Shown: positions 45,468-52,822 of the stretch, in pieces
Layout: each line of letters starts with the position of its first letter
Position numbering within the stretch: the first letter of the stretch is position 1
NCBI RefSeq assembly: GCF_014649915.1
Contig: NZ_BMTY01000012.1
Location: forward strand, 157,852 to 221,851
Length of the DNA stretch: 64,000 nucleotides
Direction of reading: 5' to 3'
Source: Streptomyces toxytricini
GTDB lineage: Bacteria; Actinomycetota; Actinomycetes; Streptomycetales; Streptomycetaceae
The notes under the pieces: generated by a model
What the model was told of the DNA's origin: nothing
What the model saw: the letters and a program-made list of their open reading frames with translations, nothing else
Databases searched by the model: none
Position numbers and translations under genes: made by a program

Positions 45468-45869
45468 TCAGCCCGCGGCGGCTATCGTCCCCGCGCCCGG
45501 GGTCTGGCGGAGTTCGGCCGCGCGGCGGCGCCTGCGGGCGAGCACGACGCGCCGCTCGGCGGCGGTGAGCCCGCCCCAGACACCGTACGGCTCGGGCTGC
45601 AGCAGCGCGTGCTCACGGCAGGCGACCATCACCGGGCAGCGCGCGCACACCCGCTTGGCGGCCTCCTCACGGGAGAGCCTGGCCGCGGTGGGCTCCTTGG
45701 ACGGGGCAAAGAACAGTCCCGCTTCGTCCCGGCGGCACACCGCCTCCGCGTGCCAGGGGCCGTCCTCTTCCTGCCGCGCCGGCACCCGCGGCCTCGGCAC
45801 GGCTGTCGGACGCGCCTGAAGGCCCGGTACGGCGGCTACCTGCAGGGACTGATGCGGCGGATGCTGCAC
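45468..45869 (-). CDS. wblI: WhiB-family iron-sulfur transcription factor (WblI-like)
   Basis: 133 residues from GTG 45869 with AGGAG at 45876-45880. Four conserved Cys: C45 (AVCRRDEAGLFF), C75 and C78 (RVCARCPV), C84 (MVACREHALL), followed by the WhiB turn PYGVWGGLTAAERR and a basic tail RRRRRAAELR that contacts DNA. These proteins bind a [4Fe-4S] cluster and often pair with the principal sigma factor. The name wblI rests on family plus position beside glpX and class I fumarase, recalled from S. coelicolor; it is likely but not proven. Confidence 0.88.
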   Translation of the reverse strand: MQHPPHQSLQVAAVPGLQARPTAVPRPRVPARQEEDGPWHAEAVCRRDEAGLFFAPSKEPTAARLSREEAAKRVCARCPVMVACREHALLQPEPYGVWGGLTAAERRVVLARRRRRAAELRQTPGAGTIAAAG

Positions 45870-46025
45870 GGTCTACTCCTGACGACGGATACGCAAGCGA
45901 GAGACGATGCACCTGTCCCTACCCGCTGTGCGCGCCCCTATGCACTGCGTGCGGCGCTGCCGGGACTCCGCCGGAAGTAGACCGAAATACGACCGCGGGA
46001 CCGGTCGGTGTCCGGTGTCCGGCGT

Positions 46026-46742
46026 CTAGCGGAGGTCCTTGCGGAGCCTGCGGGCGAGGTCGACGAGGCGGGAGCCGAGCTTCGGGCGGGCCTCGATGTT
46101 CCCGAGCAGGGCGAAGCCGCGGATGATCACGACGGGCGCGTTCGGGTCGACGCTGTCGGTGCCGCTGCCGCTGACCTCGAAGTTGCCGAGGACGCCGCTG
46201 CCGTGCCCGCGGAGGGTGATGTTCTCCGGGACCAGGACCTCCACGTTGCCGAGGACGCACGCCACCTCGATCTCGGTGACCTGCTGCTCGAAGACGGCCT
46301 GGGTGAGGTCGATGCTGATGTCGCCCATGACGGAGACGGCCCGGGTGTGCGCCGGCGGCCGCCAGCGGCCCTTGCGGGCGCTGCTGCTGCACACGGCGAC
46401 GACCGTCTCGGAAGGGCCGGGGCGCACGCCGGAGCCGGTGCCGGCGTACGCGGGGGCGTGCGCGGCCGCGGCGGACGCGGGGGCGGCTCCCGGTGCGGGC
46501 AGGTCCTGGACCAGGACGTCCAGCTCGGCGACGGTCTTGCGGGCGTACAGGGAGTCGAGGCGCTCGGAGTGCTCGTCCGGCGTGAGCCGGCCCTCGGCGA
46601 CGGCGTCGGCCAGGATGCGCGCGATCCGGTCCCGGTCGGCGTCGGAGGCACGCAGGCCGCCTGGGGCCGGGGCCGCCGGCGGGGCCGGGGCCGCCGGCGC
46701 GGCGGGGGCAGCAGGCGCGGCGGGGTGCTTTTCCAGGTCCAT
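46026..46742 (-). CDS. DUF1707 / LiaF-like C-terminal domain protein
   Basis: 238 residues. Ala/Pro repeats near the start, then a DUF1707 domain about residues 28-80 (LRASDADRDRIARILADAVA, LTPDEHSERLDSLYARKTVA), a flexible Ala-rich linker, and a beta-helical cell-wall-active-antibiotics-response (LiaF-like) domain from about 120 (SVMGDISIDLTQAVFEQQVT, CVLGNVEVLVPENITLRGHG). No membrane helix is visible. LiaF-type domains take part in envelope-stress sensing. Probably leaderless (see 46749-46779). Confidence 0.85.
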   Translation of the reverse strand: MDLEKHPAAPAAPAAPAAPAPPAAPAPGGLRASDADRDRIARILADAVAEGRLTPDEHSERLDSLYARKTVAELDVLVQDLPAPGAAPASAAAAHAPAYAGTGSGVRPGPSETVVAVCSSSARKGRWRPPAHTRAVSVMGDISIDLTQAVFEQQVTEIEVACVLGNVEVLVPENITLRGHGSGVLGNFEVSGSGTDSVDPNAPVVIIRGFALLGNIEARPKLGSRLVDLARRLRKDLR

Positions 46743-46748
46743 GACAGC

Positions 46749-46779
46749 AGTCTAGCCAGACACGATAGATCGCGATAGT
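46749..46779 (-). promoter_or_regulatory. Leaderless promoter and repeat element of the DUF1707 gene
   Basis: On the minus strand TAGACT (46754-46749) lies six bases before the ATG at 46742, and TATCGC is 17 bp upstream of it. The -35 region sits in a doubled CGATAG element (46763-46768 and 46773-46778) centred on ATCGCGAT. Similar ATCGCGAT-rich elements occur upstream of other Streptomyces DUF1707/PadR genes, from memory. Confidence 0.55.
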
Positions 46780-46888
46780 TCCGAGTGAGCCTTACCTCAC
46801 AGACGAGCGCCCGCGGCGAGGTCCTACGCTGGTTGCGCGCTGCCAATCCGGTCGCCAGCGCTCCCGCCGAGTGAGGATGACTGCCGTC

Positions 46889-48556
46889 ATGCCAGAGTTT
46901 GCGTACACCGACCTGCTGCCCCTGGGCGAGGACACCACCCCGTACAGGCTGGTGACCTCCGAGGGCGTCTCGACCTTCGAGGCCGACGGCCGTACGTTCC
47001 TCAAGGTCGAGCCCGAGGCGCTGCGCAAGCTCGCCGAAGAGGCCATCCACGACATCCAGCACTTCCTGCGCCCGGCCCACCTCGCGCAGCTGCGCCGCAT
47101 CATCGACGACCCCGAGGCCTCCTCGAACGACAAGTTCGTCGCCCTCGACCTGCTGAAGAACGCCAACATCGCGGCCGCCGGAGTGCTGCCGATGTGCCAG
47201 GACACCGGCACGGCGATCGTCATGGGCAAGCGCGGCCAGAACGTCCTGACGGCCGGCGGCGACGAGGAGGCCCTCTCCCGCGGCATCTACGACGCGTACA
47301 CGCAGCTGAACCTGCGCTACTCGCAGATGGCCCCGCTGACGATGTGGGACGAGAAGAACACCGGCTCGAACCTGCCGGCGCAGATCGAGCTGTACGCGAC
47401 GGACGGCGGCGCGTACAAGTTCCTCTTCATGGCCAAGGGCGGCGGCTCGGCGAACAAGTCCTTCCTGTACCAGGAGACCAAGGCCGTCCTGAACGAGGCC
47501 TCCATGATGAAGTTCCTGGAGGAGAAGATCCGCTCGCTGGGCACCGCGGCCTGCCCGCCGTACCACCTGGCGATCGTCGTCGGCGGCACGTCCGCCGAGC
47601 ACGCCCTGAAGACCGCCAAGTACGCCTCCGCGCACTACCTGGACGAGCTCCCCACCGAGGGCTCCCCCCTCGGCCACGGCTTCCGCGACCTGGAGCTGGA
47701 GGAGAAGGTCTTCGAGCTGACCCAGAAGCTCGGCATCGGCGCCCAGTTCGGCGGCAAGTACTTCTGCCACGACGTCCGCGTGGTCCGCCTGCCGCGGCAC
47801 GGCGCGTCCTGCCCCGTCGCCATCGCCGTGTCCTGCTCCGCGGACCGCCAGGCCGTCGCCAAGATCACCGCCGAGGGCGTCTTCCTGGAGCAGCTGGAGC
47901 GGGACCCGGCGCGCTTCCTGCCGGACACCACCGACGAGCACCTGGACGCCGCGTCCGACGTCGTCTCCATCGACCTGAACCAGCCGATGGAGGAGATCCT
48001 CGCGACGCTGACGAAGCACCCGGTCAAGACCCGGCTGTCGCTGACCGGCCCGCTGGTCGTGGCGCGCGACATCGCGCACGCCAAGATCAAGGAGCGGCTG
48101 GACGCGGGCGAGGACATGCCGCAGTACCTCAAGGACCACCCGGTCTACTACGCCGGCCCGGCGAAGACCCCCGAGGGCTACGCCTCGGGCTCCTTCGGCC
48201 CGACGACGGCGGGCCGCATGGACTCGTACGTCGAGCAGTTCCAGGCGGCGGGCGGCTCCAAGGTCATGCTGGCCAAGGGCAACCGCTCGCAGCAGGTCAC
48301 GGACGCGTGCGGCACGCACGGCGGCTTCTACCTGGGATCCATCGGCGGCCCGGCGGCGCGCCTGGCCCAGGACTGCATCAAGAAGGTCGAGGTCCTGGAG
48401 TACGAGGAGCTCGGCATGGAGGCGGTCTGGAAGATCGAGGTGGAGGACTTCCCGGCGTTCATCGTGGTGGACGACAAGGGCAACGACTTCTTCCAGAATC
48501 CTGCCCCGGAGCCGACGTTCACCCACATCCCGGTCCGCGGCCCGGGCCTCGCATAA
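46889..48556 (+). CDS. Class I fumarate hydratase (iron-sulfur)
   Basis: 555 residues from ATG 46889; ATG 46877 is an alternative. Two-domain class I enzyme: N-terminal domain with PMCQDTGTAIVMGKRG, AKGGGSANKSFLYQ and KYFCHDVRVVRLPRHG; C-terminal beta domain with GPTTAGRMDSY and VTDACGTHGGFYLGSIGG. The Cys of these motifs bind the oxygen-sensitive [4Fe-4S] cluster. Interconverts fumarate and malate in the TCA cycle. A second, class II fumarase is encoded 1.8 kb downstream. Confidence 0.96.
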   Translation: MPEFAYTDLLPLGEDTTPYRLVTSEGVSTFEADGRTFLKVEPEALRKLAEEAIHDIQHFLRPAHLAQLRRIIDDPEASSNDKFVALDLLKNANIAAAGVLPMCQDTGTAIVMGKRGQNVLTAGGDEEALSRGIYDAYTQLNLRYSQMAPLTMWDEKNTGSNLPAQIELYATDGGAYKFLFMAKGGGSANKSFLYQETKAVLNEASMMKFLEEKIRSLGTAACPPYHLAIVVGGTSAEHALKTAKYASAHYLDELPTEGSPLGHGFRDLELEEKVFELTQKLGIGAQFGGKYFCHDVRVVRLPRHGASCPVAIAVSCSADRQAVAKITAEGVFLEQLERDPARFLPDTTDEHLDAASDVVSIDLNQPMEEILATLTKHPVKTRLSLTGPLVVARDIAHAKIKERLDAGEDMPQYLKDHPVYYAGPAKTPEGYASGSFGPTTAGRMDSYVEQFQAAGGSKVMLAKGNRSQQVTDACGTHGGFYLGSIGGPAARLAQDCIKKVEVLEYEELGMEAVWKIEVEDFPAFIVVDDKGNDFFQNPAPEPTFTHIPVRGPGLA

Positions 48557-48576
48557 CGGCGAAACCCCACCCGCAC

Positions 48577-48604
48577 AGAGCCCCCGGCACCCGCCGGGGG
48601 CTCT
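48577..48604 (+). terminator. Terminator of class I fumarase
   Basis: Perfect 12-bp stem (48577-48588 with 48593-48604), loop ACCC, 20 bp past the stop. The convergent pseudogene ends four bases beyond it, so it may serve both. Confidence 0.85.
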
Positions 48605-48608
48605 TGCC

Positions 48609-48988
48609 TCACGGGGCGGGAGGCTCGTCGTTGCCAACGGCCGCGGCGCGGAGGAAGGCGGCTTCGAAAGGGGTGGCCCGTAGGCCCGTTGTGCGGGCTG
48701 TGCGGAGTTCGTCGAGGGTGAGGGCGTAGAAGGCGCGGACCGCCTTCAGGGGGGCGCCGTTCGGGCCGCCCACCGCGAGGTGGACCGTGCCTTCCGTGGC
48801 GGAGAGCAGCGCGCGGACGTGCGGTGGGGGTGGGCCCAGCCGCGGTCGCATGCCAGGAATGCCGTGTCCGGGGCGGTGCAGTACGTCTGCGCCTCCCAGG
48901 CCGGGCGGCCGTTGGCGGCGACGTACTGGCGGGCGTCGCTTCCGCAGGACGGGCAGGGCCCGTGAGGGGGTTCGGGGCGGTTCGGCAT
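48609..48988 (-). pseudogene. Frameshifted small zinc-ribbon-like hypothetical protein
   Basis: Reading from ATG 48988 the frame encodes PCPSCGSDARQYVAANGRPA and TAFLACDRGWAHP. The sensible continuation (VRALLSATEGTVHLAVGGP, LKAVRAFYALTLDELRTART, PFEAAFLRAAAV, to the stop at 48609) is in another frame. The switch falls in or near the run CCCACCCCCACC around 48823-48836, where one base seems missing. Restored length about 126 residues. CPSCG suggests a zinc ribbon. Function unknown; either a recent pseudogene or a homopolymer sequencing error. Confidence 0.7.
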
Positions 48989-49042
48989 GCGTCGATGGTG
49001 CCCTGTCCGGGGTTCGGGGGGTGGGGCTATAGCGTGGGGCGC

Positions 49043-49810
49043 ATGACGTACCAGGCGTTTTCCGGGGCCCGTGGTGTGCGGGTCGTCGCCCATCGGGGGG
49101 CTTCGCACGAGTATCCCGAGCGCACGCTCGCCGCCTACCGGCAGGCCATCGCCGACGGGGCCGACGCGTTGGAGTGCGATGTGCGGCTCAGCGCCGACGG
49201 GCGGCTGGTGTGCGTGCACGACCGGCGCGTCGACCGCACCTCCGACGGGCGGGGGATCGTCTCGGCCATGACGTACGAGCAGCTCGCCGCGCTCGACTTC
49301 GGCTCCTGGAAGGGCGCCGGGCACCGCGGCGCGCAGGTGCTGCTCTTCGAGGACCTGCTGAAGGAGGCCCTGGCCGCGGGCCGGCCCGTCGGGCTCGCCG
49401 TGGAGACGAAGCACCCGACGCGGGCCGGGGGCCGGCTGGAGGCCGAGCTGGTGCGGGTCCTGAAGGACCACGGGCTGGCCGACGGGGCGGAGGGGCTGGT
49501 GGAGGTGATGAGCTTCTCCCGTACCGCGCTGATGCGGCTGCACCGGCTGGCGCCGGGGCTGCCCGCGGTGTACCTGATCGAGCGGGCGGTGCGCGCGCCG
49601 CGGCCGCCGTTCGCGGGGCACGCCGGGCCGGGCATCGACCTCGTCCGCAAGGACCCGGGGCTGGTGGGGCGACTGAAGGCCAAGGGGCTCCGGGTGCGGG
49701 TGTGGACGGTGGACGAGGTCGAGGACGTCGAGCTGTGCCTGCGCCTCGGCGTGGACACGCTGATCACGAACCGGCCGCGGGAGGTACGGGAGTACCTCGA
49801 CCGGCGGTGA
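49043..49810 (+). CDS. Glycerophosphodiester phosphodiesterase
   Basis: 255 residues. Cytoplasmic GDPD TIM barrel: VVAHRGASHEYPERTLAAY (catalytic His and Arg), ALECDVRLSADGRLVCVHD (metal Glu/Asp and second His), DRTSDGRG, VETKHPTRAGG (metal Glu), VWTVDEVEDVELCLRLGVD and LITNRPREV. Hydrolyses glycerophosphodiesters to glycerol-3-phosphate. No signal peptide. CTATAGC lies about ten bases upstream, so the leader is very short. Confidence 0.95.
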   Translation: MTYQAFSGARGVRVVAHRGASHEYPERTLAAYRQAIADGADALECDVRLSADGRLVCVHDRRVDRTSDGRGIVSAMTYEQLAALDFGSWKGAGHRGAQVLLFEDLLKEALAAGRPVGLAVETKHPTRAGGRLEAELVRVLKDHGLADGAEGLVEVMSFSRTALMRLHRLAPGLPAVYLIERAVRAPRPPFAGHAGPGIDLVRKDPGLVGRLKAKGLRVRVWTVDEVEDVELCLRLGVDTLITNRPREVREYLDRR

Positions 49811-50227
49811 GCCGCCCGCCGGCCCGGCGGCCGGCGCCCCAGGGGAAGCGCTGGGCCGGCGTGCCGTCGCAGAGCCGGAGGCGGCCCGGCGGGTGCGGCC
49901 CGCGGCCGTCGGGCAGAGGTCCGGGGCGGCGGCGGGCCGCAGGGTGGCGCCGCCGCGGAGCCACTGCCGGTCGGCGCCGCCGCGGGTTCCGCAGGACGGT
50001 GCCGGTGCCCGCACGGTGGTCGCCGCCGAGGACGTCGGGGCAGGGGCCGCGGGCGAGTTCGGTGTGGAGGGACCGGCGCGGGGCGTCGTACCACCGGCCC
50101 TGGTTGCGGCCGCCGCGGCCGTCGGCGCCGCGTGGGCCAGGGGGGTGACGGCGGCGGTGCCCCCGAGGGCGGCCGCGGCCGCCGCGAGGGCGGCGGGGTA
50201 GATCTGAGTCTGGTTTCGCACCCGCAC
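49811..50227 (-). pseudogene. Decayed secreted ricin-type (beta-trefoil) lectin-like gene
   Basis: From ATG 50227 one frame gives a good Sec signal (YPAALAAAAAALGGTAAV, AHA). The mature part then continues in a second frame (RWYDAPRRSLHTELARGPCP, DVLGGDHRAGTGTVLRN), returns to the first (RGGADRQWLRGGATLRPAAA, PDLC) and again to the second (RLRLCDGTPAQRFPW). Joined, these read like two ricin-B QxW/C repeats, so at least three frame switches have broken the gene. It is downstream of and convergent with the phosphodiesterase gene. The alternative is simple out-of-frame coincidence in GC-rich DNA, but the order of the fragments argues against it. Confidence 0.5.
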
Positions 50228-50341
50228 GTGTCATGTACGCCTCCCCGAGGTCGCCGTCACCGCCGGTGTCTTCCGAGCGTCAGGGGAGAAGGGAACACCC
50301 CGGACATGACGATTGCTCAGCTGGTCAAGGAGGCAACGCAC

Positions 50342-51769
50342 ATGACGAACGAACACCCCCAGGACCCGGCCGGCACCACCCCCGCCGGCGGCCACCGCAT
50401 CGAGCACGACTCCATGGGCGAGGTCAAGGTCCCCTCACACGCCAAGTGGCGGGCCCAGACCCAGCGCGCGGTGGAGAACTTCCCCCTCTCCGGCCAGCGC
50501 CTGGAGCGCGCCCACATCGAGGCCCTGGCCCGCATCAAGGCGGCCGCCGCCAAGGTCAACGCGGACCTCGGCGTCATCGCGGACGACGTCGCCGAGGCGA
50601 TCACCGCGGCCGCCGCCGAGGTGGCCGAGGGCCGCTGGGACGACCACTTCCCGGTGGACGTCTTCCAGACCGGGTCGGGGACCTCGTCCAACATGAACGC
50701 CAACGAGGTCGTCGCCACCCTGGCGACCGAGCGCCTCGGCCGGGACGTGCACCCCAACGACCACGTCAACGCCTCGCAGAGCTCCAACGACGTCTTCCCC
50801 TCGTCCATCCACATCGCGGCGACGGCCGCCGTCACCCGCGAGCTGATCCCGGCGCTGCGCCACCTCGAACTGGCCCTGGAGCGCAAGGCGGCCGAGTTCG
50901 CCGAGGTCGTCAAGGCCGGCCGCACCCACCTGATGGACGCGACCCCGGTCACCCTGGGCCAGGAGTTCGGCGGGTACGCCGCCCAGGTGCGCCTCGGCAT
51001 CGAGCGGCTGGAGTCGGCCCTGCCCAGGCTGGCCGAACTGCCGCTCGGCGGAACCGCGGTGGGCACCGGGATCAACACCCCGGCAGGCTTCTCGGAGGCC
51101 GTGATCGCCGAGGTCGCCGCGGCGACCGGGCTGCCGCTGACGGAGGCCCGCAACCACTTCGAGGCTCAAGGGGCGCGGGACGCGCTGGTGGAGACCTCGG
51201 GCGTGCTCCGCACGATCGCGGTGTCCCTGACCAAGATCTGCAACGACCTGCGCTGGATGGCCTCCGGCCCGCGCACGGGATTGGCCGAAATCAACCTCCC
51301 GGATCTGCAGCCGGGGTCCTCCATCATGCCGGGGAAGGTCAATCCGGTGGTCCCGGAGGCCGTCCTGATGATCGCGGCGCAGGTGACGGGGAACGACACC
51401 GCGGTCGCCGTCGCCGGCGCGGCGGGCAACTTCGAGCTCAACGTGATGCTGCCGGTGATGGCCCGGAACCTGCTGGAGTCGATCCGGCTCCTCGGCTCCG
51501 GCAGCCGCCTCCTCGCCGACCGAACGGTGGACGGCATCACCGCCAACGCGGCGCGGGCCAGGGAGTACGCCGAGTCCTCCCCCTCCGTGGTCACCCCCCT
51601 CAACCGGTACATCGGCTACGAGGAGGCCGCCCGGGTCGCCAAGCGGGCGCTCGCGGAGCGCAAGACGATCCGGGAGGTGGTCCTGGAGTCCGGCTACGTC
51701 GACCGCGGCGACCTGACCCTGCAACAGCTCGACGAGGCCCTCGACGTCCTGCGCATGACCCGGCCCTGA
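50342..51769 (+). CDS. fumC: Class II fumarate hydratase
   Basis: 475 residues from ATG 50342, which follows AAGGAGG at 50327-50333; an in-frame ATG at 50306 would add 12 residues. Superfamily signature GSSIMPGKVNPVVPEA, substrate segments TGSGTSSNMNANEV, ASQSSNDVFPSS, GRTHLMDATPVTLGQEF. Oxygen-stable homotetramer, functionally redundant with the class I enzyme upstream. In Streptomyces the two may serve different redox or iron conditions. Confidence 0.97.
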   Translation: MTNEHPQDPAGTTPAGGHRIEHDSMGEVKVPSHAKWRAQTQRAVENFPLSGQRLERAHIEALARIKAAAAKVNADLGVIADDVAEAITAAAAEVAEGRWDDHFPVDVFQTGSGTSSNMNANEVVATLATERLGRDVHPNDHVNASQSSNDVFPSSIHIAATAAVTRELIPALRHLELALERKAAEFAEVVKAGRTHLMDATPVTLGQEFGGYAAQVRLGIERLESALPRLAELPLGGTAVGTGINTPAGFSEAVIAEVAAATGLPLTEARNHFEAQGARDALVETSGVLRTIAVSLTKICNDLRWMASGPRTGLAEINLPDLQPGSSIMPGKVNPVVPEAVLMIAAQVTGNDTAVAVAGAAGNFELNVMLPVMARNLLESIRLLGSGSRLLADRTVDGITANAARAREYAESSPSVVTPLNRYIGYEEAARVAKRALAERKTIREVVLESGYVDRGDLTLQQLDEALDVLRMTRP

Positions 51770-51882
51770 CACCGCCGCGGCCGGAGACGGCCCGGGGGCC
51801 GGATCCGGTCGTTTCCCGCCCGCGAACCCCTCCGTGACCTGCACCGCAGCGGCCGCAGCCGCCCCAGCCCTAATATCTGCGC

Positions 51883-52581
51883 ATGACAGGTACCGCAGGC
51901 CGCGGGGGCGGCGAGGCTCAGGGCGTCCGGTGGCGGCGGGGCGAGCAGGTCCTCTGGCGCTACCGCGACCACGCGCCGGGCGGCCTGCCGGGGGCGGTCC
52001 ACATCTGCCGCCCGGTCACCGTGGTCGAGGACAGCGACGAGCTGCTGGCGGTCTGGATGGCTCCCGGCACCGAGTGCGTCAAGCCGGTCCTGGCCGACGG
52101 CACGCCCGTCCACGAGGAGCCGCTCGCGACGCGCTACACGGCGCCGCGCACCACGGTCCGCTCCCGCTGGTTCGGCACCGGCGTGCTGAAGCTGGCCCGG
52201 CCGGCCGACCCGTGGTCGGTGTGGCTCTTCTGGGAGCCGGGCTGGCGGTTCAAGAGCTGGTACGTGAACCTGGAGGAGCCGCGGTCGCGCTGGTCGGGCG
52301 GCGTCGACTCCGTCGACCACTTCCTCGACATCTCCGTCTACCCCGACCGCACTTGGACGTGGCGCGACGAGGACGAGTTCGCGCAGGCGCAGCGGTCCGG
52401 CCTGATGGGCCCGGAGCAGGCCCGCCGGGTGCAGGAGGCCGGCCGGGCCGCGCTGGAGGCCGTCAAGGCGTGGGGCTCGCCGTTCTCGGACGGGTGGGAG
52501 GACTGGCGCCCCGATCCGGCATGGACGGTTCCGGCCCTGCCCGGGGACTGGGACCGCACCCCGGCGCATATGACCTCATGA
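51883..52581 (+). CDS. DUF402-domain protein
   Basis: 232 residues. Contains GVRWRRGEQVLWRYRDHAPG, WSVWLFWEPGWRFKSWYVNL, SVDHFLDISVYPDRTWTWRD; the FKSWYVNL and D-x-LD-I-V-Y pattern match DUF402/FomD-like proteins, which bind metals and may hydrolyse nucleotides. Exact substrate unknown. TAATAT at 51871-51876 ends six bases before the ATG, so the transcript is likely leaderless. Confidence 0.87.
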   Translation: MTGTAGRGGGEAQGVRWRRGEQVLWRYRDHAPGGLPGAVHICRPVTVVEDSDELLAVWMAPGTECVKPVLADGTPVHEEPLATRYTAPRTTVRSRWFGTGVLKLARPADPWSVWLFWEPGWRFKSWYVNLEEPRSRWSGGVDSVDHFLDISVYPDRTWTWRDEDEFAQAQRSGLMGPEQARRVQEAGRAALEAVKAWGSPFSDGWEDWRPDPAWTVPALPGDWDRTPAHMTS

Positions 52582-52822
52582 GACCCTTGATGCGCCCCCG
52601 GGGTTGAACCGTAATATCTCCCTCCGCAAGGTCCCCTGCGCACCGCACACCTTCCGCCCGGCCGCAAATCACGCGCAGTACGCGGAACTTGACGGGAGGT
52701 CAACGCGGAGAGAGGTAACGAGCGGGACGCGGAACCGCGGGGCGGTGGTGCCCCCGCCGCTGAGCGGGTATACCGCGACTGACCGAGTTGAGTGCAGCGC
52801 ACATCGAGCGCAGACGGACGGA

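Noticed and set aside
48746..50227. 493-residue minus-strand open frame antisense to the GDPD gene
   Set aside because: It joins the lectin relic signal peptide, the antisense of GDPD and the start of the zinc-ribbon pseudogene; only its two ends are meaningful.
50306..50341. Short upstream start (MTIAQLVKEATH) for fumC
   Set aside because: The strong AAGGAGG box immediately before ATG 50342 makes the downstream start more likely; the 12 extra codons are not part of the fumarase fold.
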